From Xylaria sp. FL1777 (lineage: Eukaryota; Ascomycota; Sordariomycetes; Xylariales; Xylariaceae), in assembly GCA_022578965.1 (NCBI GenBank), contig MU400534.1, forward strand, positions 248,001 to 312,000: a DNA stretch of 64,000 nucleotides, in the 5' to 3' direction. Below the pieces are notes generated by a model. The model ran no database searches and had not been told where the DNA came from. It worked only from the letters and a program-made list of their open reading frames with translations. Position numbers and translations under genes: made by a program. Every line of letters begins with the position of its first letter. Position 1 is the stretch's first letter. Positions 57,221-64,000 of this stretch are shown here, one piece after another.

Positions 57221-59998
57221 GGGTCCTATCTGCGACTAACCTTAGTGATCTTTCTTACCCCGGCGTCATATCAGCCGTATAACAATGTACACTACCAGTG
57301 CAACCCACAGGTCTGGGTGTGCCGCTTCTGCCTATGTACGGCCCTGGGCTTGGCAGGCGATCATTTGTTCGTTAAACACGCACGTACATACAGCGGATGG
57401 AAACCTCGCGCACAGCAGGTACCCTGCAACCCAGGTGAGCCAAGCCTCCTCCAAGTGGCGCTTTGACTGCGTATCAGCAAGTTGTGATTGGGCTTGAAAG
57501 ACCGCGCAGGGAGAATGAAGACAGACATAGTGTAGGCGGACGATAAGAGACAGGTGTGGCAATAAAGAACAGGGGGGTCTCTGAACCCGACAACGTGGCT
57601 TCGGGATCATGGAAGCGAAATCATTGGGTATCCAGGCACAGGCCAAACTTGGTCTTACCTCGTCGCTCTTATATCCGTGTACGCATAGGAAGTACCTGGC
57701 CCCCTGGGACCATCCATCGATATGCGTAGGTAGGTTGGTAAGGGTGTATATGCAATATATATGTTGTGCTAGGTCGGGGTTCGGCCCGGCTGCAAATTTC
57801 ACGTCGAGAGCCCATCACACTCGGCGGCCCATCAGACCAACACCACCAGTCGCATCTCAGAGCATGTAAGATGTACGGGATCGCATGCAGTTCCCTATGC
57901 GTACGGTGCTCAGCGCGTACGTGTGCGGGTGTGGGTGCTAGTGTGAGCGGAGCGGTAGCGGGCCGAGTTTCTAGTGTCGTGTAAGTTGGCAAATGTCATC
58001 CACACCATATCCACCCTCTTACTCAGGATGCGTAGCTATCGACACTACCCGTAGACTAGTGCCAAGAGAGCCCTGGTTGGGGCTCCGCGCTATTGGCCGA
58101 GAGCTTTGCTATAATAAGCAATGCGAGCTTCCCCTGGCTTGTGAGACCACACCCTTAGTACATGTACCTAGCTAGGTAGGTACGCGTTCTGCTCGCTTGC
58201 GTCAGCTGGCCGCCCGTTCACCTAGGTCAGCATGTTGCGTTGCGCAGTGCTGAATCCTTGTGGCAATCCTTACAGTGCCCTGGGTCTAGGTACCTCTACC
58301 TAGGTAGGTAAGATGGAGCGCCGTTTTGAGGGGACTGGGCTAAGGACTACACTAATCTGGAGTGGCTTGCATGGTACCTGCGTGTACCCAGCTGCGCCTG
58401 GTACATGATGTACCTAACAACACTTGTTGGACCACCGAAGCTTCATTATGTATACTGCAGAGACCTGTGTGTGGTAGATTGATGCTTCCACCACACCAGG
58501 GCGAGGCACAGCTAGACACAAGTATACATCCTAACAGTTCGAGCTGCTTAAACAGATCATGCCAGCCCCCATTGGGCATTGTCAGACGAAGACTGGGCCC
58601 GTATACAGGTACTGACTGACTGGTCGTCGGAAATATTACACTCAAGAATGCATAGACAAAGATACGCTTGGCGGTTGGAGACGTAATGGTGGAAACAAGT
58701 CAATTTCAACACGGCCTTGCGTAGTAGCATAGCATATAGTAAGTAGTTGTATATAGTAGGTACTCGGTCTGACTTCACACCAACCAGGCCAAGCGGGTTT
58801 TGAACCCACTCTTGGGGATTCTCTTCTTGCGAGGAGTACATTCAAGCTGAACTAGTTCGCTAATCGTAGCATGATAAATTGGCAATAAGCATCACGAGCC
58901 CATACTTCAGGTGGTGATATCGACAGCGATTATCCTGAACTCGTGGAACTGCAGGTAGTCCTTGTCAGCGTTCCACCAACCCTACTAAGTACCTATGCGT
59001 AGTGTAGGTAGTCATAGTAATGATAGCTTATGACTAGACAGTTTGTCCTGCAGATCTTCTTGGCAACAGCGAGTTGAAAATCTTGCCCCAATTTTCCGGG
59101 GCTCGCTTGTCGCTATTGGTACACTTGTACTCATTTCCAGAGTGCCGGGTCGGGGTTGGAGTCGCAAAAGGGTTGTCACCACCGGGCGAGAGAGCTAGCT
59201 ACGTAACCTCTCAACATCAGTGCTTGTCTTGTCACGTACGAGCATAGAACACCGGGTGTCCACCAATTCACGGGTAGTATTGGATTCGCAACACGAAAAA
59301 TAGTCTCAGGTCATCGAGTCACCTCATGTGATATTGAACGACAGGGGTATAATCATATACGCAGCGTGAGCCGCTAACATTCTTTCATTGGGGATCGTGC
59401 AGATGCAGAAGCCTGTTATCCATACCATCTCAGGCATGGCATCTCAAATCAGAAACAACTCGTCGGGTACATTTGATGGCTTGCATCGTTTCCCCTACAA
59501 CTCCGTATCATGGATGTCTGCAAACCGGTGGCACGCCTTCTCAGCACTCCCACTCCTGACGGAGCTCTTTTCAGCCCGAAGCATGACCCTAGCCTCGTGC
59601 ATTTCTCATAACCATCCAAAGCAAGCCAAATCAGGAATTGACATAATAACACAACCGAGAAAGCTGTAGCTTTCACTTCATCTCGAGGAAGGAACCCGCC
59701 TACTCGACATAGAACACAAGAACAATTTTTCGTTATTTCCCAATCTATATTGTTGAACCCTTGGACACCTGTTTCATGCTTGTTGCCTGCGCCGTCGAGG
59801 CAAAATGAGATATTCGTGAACGCTGCGTGACGAAAATAGAAAATAAATCAAATGATGATTCCATATCCCTTCTGCGCCTGCCCGATGTTGATACGAGGGG
59901 GTATTCGCTGATGACAGAAATCGATTGAGAAACTCATAAAATGGAGATTGGGCGACCGCATGGTGCATCACAGGATGGACGTTGGTGCATGTTGGAGG
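57221..59998. other. gene-poor region
   Basis: Several overlapping frames of 90-156 codons on both strands (57.3-58.0 and 58.35-58.65 kb) have no domain likeness. Many palindromic tacctaggta-type motifs occur at 58.16-58.31 kb. The 3' flank of the phospholipase C gene lies at the right end. Confidence 0.5.
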
Positions 59999-62900
59999 TT
60001 ATTCAATCGAAGGGACGTGTTGTTGTACAGAAGTCGACGTTGGGCAGGGTATAGTCTCGCCATAGCCACTGTCCAAGCTTGTTTTCTCAAAACTCGTTGT
60101 TGTTTTAGTTGGGGTTGACCGACCGAAGACGTTTTTGCCGATGTGCTTCAGCTTCCCGACGGATGAATCAACCGTGTCGGGGTTCGGTATGTAGACGCTC
60201 GTAGCAGGCTGAACCTTGATACGGCAAAATAAGGTTGAGAAGAGGAATTGGTCCCCGTTGGAATCCAATAGTGGTAAAGTACGGTAGCCGTGCTTCAGGT
60301 TGTTTAGTTTCACTGTGTAGGTCGCCACAGTTGGATTGCGACCACTAGTAGTCTCTCCATCCGGAGAAAGCTTGACACTGAACTTGACGAAGACTAATTC
60401 AGGGTACTTCGTTGTTACCTGAAATTCGCCAGCGTAATTGAACTCGGGGTCAAAGCCGTTTTCTTTGACGACACCGGTTCTGACCTTCAGTGGTGTGTCG
60501 GTTTGGATAGGCACGCCACTCGTACTGTCATGCTTGTCCCGCTTGTCATTCGCGTGGAACACTTCCATCTCCACGTACGGATCTAAGGTGCGATGCGAAG
60601 GTAGACTGGCAGGCCGCATAAGCCGCTGCGCGGAGATGATATCAATAGCAAACGCCAAGTTTTGGCGCTCTAGTTTCCCGTAGGCTTCATGAGGTAGGCC
60701 GCCAGGCAATATTCGAATTGTTCGCATCGATTCAGGTTTTAGAACATAGCCTGATTGATCTGTACCGCCAGCGAACATGGCCTGATTTAGTTGCATACCG
60801 AGATCAAATGTTTGCCAGTTGAGCGCGGCCATCTGAACGCCTTTTCGCCAATACATCAGTGGATTGAAGTTATCGGATGCAAGCCGCGAGTACTGAGGAT
60901 ACACCCGCATCATGTAACGCATATTATGACGAGTCAATAGCTTTTTCGATCCTGGCGCCTTTGAGTGCTTCCTGAAGGTCCCCTCCATAAAGGAGAGGAT
61001 GTGGTTGGTCTTCTTACATTCGGCGGATTCAAACCCATGAAATTTAACTCCGCTACAATAAACACCGAGGTCGCCTAGCGCTTTGACAATTTTGCTCGTT
61101 TTTCGCTTGCTATTGTCCTCTTCGGTCTCACAGTCGCTGGTACTGCTGCTGATAGCACCATGCACCTCACCCTCCGTTATAGTGTCCACCCTTTTCCCAA
61201 TTACTCGGCGCGGTTGTTGGCTGGGACCTAAGAGCGGGCTAGAACAAAGGTATTGAGGCGGGATATTTCCGTTGTCCACAGTTGCGGGCTTCGAAAAGGG
61301 TGACGTAAGGCTATTTCCTCGTCGCCGACCACTCGTCTCGCTTCCATTACGTTGCTGATGGCTGGGGTGCGTCCCTTTGACTTTAATCAAGATACGATCT
61401 TTGAGTTCTGAAGGAGATGGAAGCTTGTCTGCGGATGGATCTAGAGGTTCGGTAACAAGGCGGGGTCCAAATATCTCTTTCATTGTTTCGGCCATGATTT
61501 CTTGTTGTGCGGCGTTACAATGTACTTCGAGAGATACCCACAGAGGAAAACGGCTAGCAACGAAGGCATACTTGTTCACCGTGTTTATGACCTCACGGAA
61601 TGAGATAGCGTTGACAAGAGCACGTCCATGCTTGACGGCTGGTTGCCCGTCGGAGCCGTCCCAACAGTCAATCTCAACGCTGCGGCACCCCCTGAGGAGT
61701 GTCATAATGTAGCCTTCCACAGAAGATACATCGGCTACTTGCCGGCCAATGAGATACGTATTATGGGAGCTGGAAATGAAATATTCGTTGACGGGACGAT
61801 CAAGTATATGGTCGGCGGGCTCGCGTACAAGGTGATCATTATCTTTGGAGACGAGGTAGGCAGCAAGGCCTTCCTCTGTCATAGTCATCAAGTGAATGAG
61901 AGACCGTAAAACCAATGTATCTTTCGCCTTGCTTCGTTGAGCATAGCGAATGAACTTTGATTCCCATAAGCCAAGGTTGTTGTCGAGATCTTCGCCTTGA
62001 ACATCGCGAAGAAAGATCTGGAAGTCTGACCAGGTTATACCCTTAGCCAGGTCCGATGCTATCTGACGATAGATTGTCCGGACATCCTTTCTTCGCTTCA
62101 TCTCACTGACAAAAATCTGAAATTCAGAGAAATTGAGCTGATGCGTATTGGTCTTGGCGGCGATGGTAAACTTATTCCGGAGCTCTTTTTGCGCCATGTG
62201 TATGTGCAAAATTCGACAAACTCGTTCAACGCCGGAGAAATCAATCTTCTGCTCATCTGGGTAGTGCAGTTTATTACCAAACTGTTTTGCCATTTCGCTG
62301 TTCCAGAAACTGCGAACAGCAGTCTCGTTGAACGCCATAAGTGATGCCATGTGAAGTTCTCGGTGCTTTGAAATTGAATCCAAAGCTGTCACCCACTGCG
62401 TAAACGTTTCCTCATCCTCGGCGATGAGGTGCATCTGTTTGCTTCTAGACGTATCCGGCAATGCATAGAAGATGGTAAAGAAACGTCCTTCATCTGAATC
62501 GGGAACACCATAATCAAGACGGTATTGCCGGGTGTCCGAGCCTATCCTGACATCTTTGATATCATCGATATATATGCATTTCGAAGACCGTCCCTTATCC
62601 CAGGAGATCTTGCCGGCGTTTGACTCAAGTGTAAATAGCATGCGCTTATACTTCTTCTTCTTGGATACTTTGGTAAGCATGGTCCCCTTGATGAGTGCAC
62701 GAGGTAATACTGGGCCATCGCGAGCATCACAGTTGGAGAAGGATCCAGTGATGGAAGGCGCGTTGCTGTTGCATGATGGTTCTCGTGTTGTAGCGTCGGT
62801 GGTGCCAAAAGTGAACTCGCTGGCCTCATCGTGTATCTCTTCGTCGGAATCGGTCATCACGATATCAGCAGGAGCGGTGTTGGTACTATCGCTTCTTCGT

Positions 62901-63439
62901 CTCAGAATACCAGGACCGAGGCTAACATCTCGACTATTCGCTGCGGTGGACGACTGTCGCCGGGTCCTTGAAAATTTATTCGAGAATCGCCTAATCAAGC
63001 CTTTCCCGGCAGAGGCCGCGTTCATGGCCTCAGGAGGCATCGTGCCGTTACTCCCATTGAGTACGCCGGCACCAATAGAGCTGATGCTGGGCTTGCGGCT
63101 GAGAAGGGGATCACCTAGGTGAAAAGGTGGAGGAGGAGGGAATATATCAACATCTCGGTTGCGGAACGAGTCCGGAGAGGGCTGGACAGAGCTACTTGTG
63201 GTCAAGGCAGAGTTCTCTGGGGACAGCAAGGGGGAGACGTTGTGAGAACCCGATGCAGCGGTTGACGCACTTATAGCCGAAGTAGGTAATACATTAGTCT
63301 GTAGACTAGGTTGATGGGTGGTTTGGACTCGGCTGGGACGGGTCCTTCGCAACGCAGTGCCCTGGCCAGCCATGACGGGTGTGCCTGGCGAGGGCTGGCC
63401 GTCTAGGCTGGGGAGTGCAGGATTCCTGGTCGAAGGCAT
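59999..63439 (-). CDS. phosphoinositide-specific phospholipase C, delta type
   Basis: A single exon of 1,146 residues; the ATG at 63439 replaces an upstream TTG. Residues 1-245 are disordered and Ser/Pro-rich. A PH domain lies near 250-360, EF-hand-like helices near 385-480, the catalytic X box near 540-690, and the Y box after a charged linker (about 690-780). A C2 domain closes the fold, and a polar C-tail follows. X-box residues are intact: His559 and Asn560 in SSHNTYLIG, Glu589 and Asp591 in VEIDCWDG, His604 in VKHG and Glu638 in LEVHC. The enzyme cleaves PIP2 to IP3 and diacylglycerol in a calcium-dependent way. The EF-hand loops lack a canonical run of calcium ligands, as in many fungal and mammalian PLCs. 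Confidence 0.95.
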   Translation of the reverse strand: MPSTRNPALPSLDGQPSPGTPVMAGQGTALRRTRPSRVQTTHQPSLQTNVLPTSAISASTAASGSHNVSPLLSPENSALTTSSSVQPSPDSFRNRDVDIFPPPPPFHLGDPLLSRKPSISSIGAGVLNGSNGTMPPEAMNAASAGKGLIRRFSNKFSRTRRQSSTAANSRDVSLGPGILRRRSDSTNTAPADIVMTDSDEEIHDEASEFTFGTTDATTREPSCNSNAPSITGSFSNCDARDGPVLPRALIKGTMLTKVSKKKKYKRMLFTLESNAGKISWDKGRSSKCIYIDDIKDVRIGSDTRQYRLDYGVPDSDEGRFFTIFYALPDTSRSKQMHLIAEDEETFTQWVTALDSISKHRELHMASLMAFNETAVRSFWNSEMAKQFGNKLHYPDEQKIDFSGVERVCRILHIHMAQKELRNKFTIAAKTNTHQLNFSEFQIFVSEMKRRKDVRTIYRQIASDLAKGITWSDFQIFLRDVQGEDLDNNLGLWESKFIRYAQRSKAKDTLVLRSLIHLMTMTEEGLAAYLVSKDNDHLVREPADHILDRPVNEYFISSSHNTYLIGRQVADVSSVEGYIMTLLRGCRSVEIDCWDGSDGQPAVKHGRALVNAISFREVINTVNKYAFVASRFPLWVSLEVHCNAAQQEIMAETMKEIFGPRLVTEPLDPSADKLPSPSELKDRILIKVKGTHPSHQQRNGSETSGRRRGNSLTSPFSKPATVDNGNIPPQYLCSSPLLGPSQQPRRVIGKRVDTITEGEVHGAISSSTSDCETEEDNSKRKTSKIVKALGDLGVYCSGVKFHGFESAECKKTNHILSFMEGTFRKHSKAPGSKKLLTRHNMRYMMRVYPQYSRLASDNFNPLMYWRKGVQMAALNWQTFDLGMQLNQAMFAGGTDQSGYVLKPESMRTIRILPGGLPHEAYGKLERQNLAFAIDIISAQRLMRPASLPSHRTLDPYVEMEVFHANDKRDKHDSTSGVPIQTDTPLKVRTGVVKENGFDPEFNYAGEFQVTTKYPELVFVKFSVKLSPDGETTSGRNPTVATYTVKLNNLKHGYRTLPLLDSNGDQFLFSTLFCRIKVQPATSVYIPNPDTVDSSVGKLKHIGKNVFGRSTPTKTTTSFEKTSLDSGYGETIPCPTSTSVQQHVPSIE

Positions 63440-64000
63440 GGTGTCCAAGATGGGAAATAGGTGTGCCCAGGCGGCGGGAAAAGTGTCATGCGCGGGAAGG
63501 AGGGGACCAGGGAGGTGATGACTATGGACGGATGGTTGGTAATATTGGCTTCATCTTCCTGGACAGTATTGTTATTGATCCACGCCCCGGGGGGCAGATG
63601 GGAATGGTAATGGTGGAGGACCGGGTGGTGAGATGAGACACGGTTCCTTACGTGAGCGCTGGACTTGGGAAGAGCTCGTTAATAACTAAGACTAATAGCG
63701 GGTTCAAGGCTGCAGACCATCTCGGTGCTTTCCACGATGTCGACGGCAGACCGCACCTGCAAGGATATGTAGGCCCCGAGATCGATGTACAGGGCGGTCC
63801 TGAGTACAGACCTCTGACAAAGGTACGTCGAGGTACACTAGACGAGGTCTGGGAGGACCGCGTCTGGCGTGCAGCAGCACGGGGACCAGGACCTGGCTGG
63901 GGTGGACGATGGGCCGATGTTGCAATAGCTCGAGGATGAGGTGGCAGGTAGCATGCAGGTCGCTAGTTTGGGCATGCAGCGAGAGTTGGGGGATTCGCTT
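63440..64000. other. upstream region of the phospholipase C gene
   Basis: GC-rich leader and promoter. The overlapping frames on both strands (63652-63939) show no domain. Window edge. Confidence 0.5.

Noticed and set aside
57332..57802. 156-codon minus frame
   Set aside because: Starts at an ATG but reads as Cys/Pro-rich low-information sequence, overlaps other open frames, and shows no family or splice context.
58780..58860. Minus-strand tRNA candidate with a perfect T-arm (gtgggttcaaaacccgc)
   Set aside because: The T-arm pairs perfectly, but no D-arm or 5' acceptor strand lies at the right distance upstream on that strand.
1..64000. CRISPR arrays, rRNA, biosynthetic cluster core genes
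   Set aside because: Looked for and not seen. The SnoaL-like gene alone does not make a cluster.

Overview
The window is nuclear DNA of a filamentous ascomycete (Pezizomycotina; probably Sordariomycetes, but I cannot place it further). Support comes from short GT-AG introns of 50-140 bp, long wholly or nearly intronless ORFs, and a gene set typical of the group: a HET-domain protein, a Con-6 conidiation protein, a 2EXR protein, an EF-hand MscS channel, a Sac3/GANP mRNA-export factor and a fungal delta-type phospholipase C. There are no plasmid, phage, rRNA or CRISPR signals.

Layout. 1-3 kb is a decayed, repeat-rich stretch with a relic of a Ulp1/C48-like protease ORF and tRNA-like fragments. 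3.2-28.8 kb is mostly housekeeping: a giant WW-domain protein (-), a small Con-6 gene split by an intron (-), the MscS channel (+), Sac3 (-), a conserved fungal protein of unknown function (+) and a nitronate monooxygenase (+). 29-49 kb is looser and accessory-like. It holds an F-box-like protein (-), a 2EXR protein (-), a dynamin/Mx-like GTPase (-), a predicted 94-residue membrane protein (-) just downstream of a HET protein (-), and a SnoaL/NTF2-like protein (+), with AT-rich decayed coding relics between them. 49-54 kb carries two predicted secreted enzymes, an esterase-713-type alpha/beta hydrolase (-) and a five-exon bicupin oxalate decarboxylase (+). After 5.7 kb of mostly gene-free sequence the window ends with PI-specific phospholipase C (-).

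Main points. (1) Two copies of a ~335-bp repeat (1141-1475 and 47241-47578) differ mainly by C/T and G/A transitions, as expected of repeat-induced point mutation (RIP). Several nearby reading frames are interrupted only by TAG/TGA codons. (2) Genes not visible as single long ORFs were recovered by splicing: Con-6 (9408-9722), the membrane-protein gene beside HET (42362-42731), and the last exons of the dynamin and WW genes. (3) The run HET - small membrane protein - dynamin-like GTPase, all on the minus strand beside TE relics, is the best candidate for an undescribed functional module (allorecognition, cell death or antiviral), but this is inference from gene order only. Exon boundaries were read by eye from splice motifs and checked for reading-frame closure; none has transcript support.
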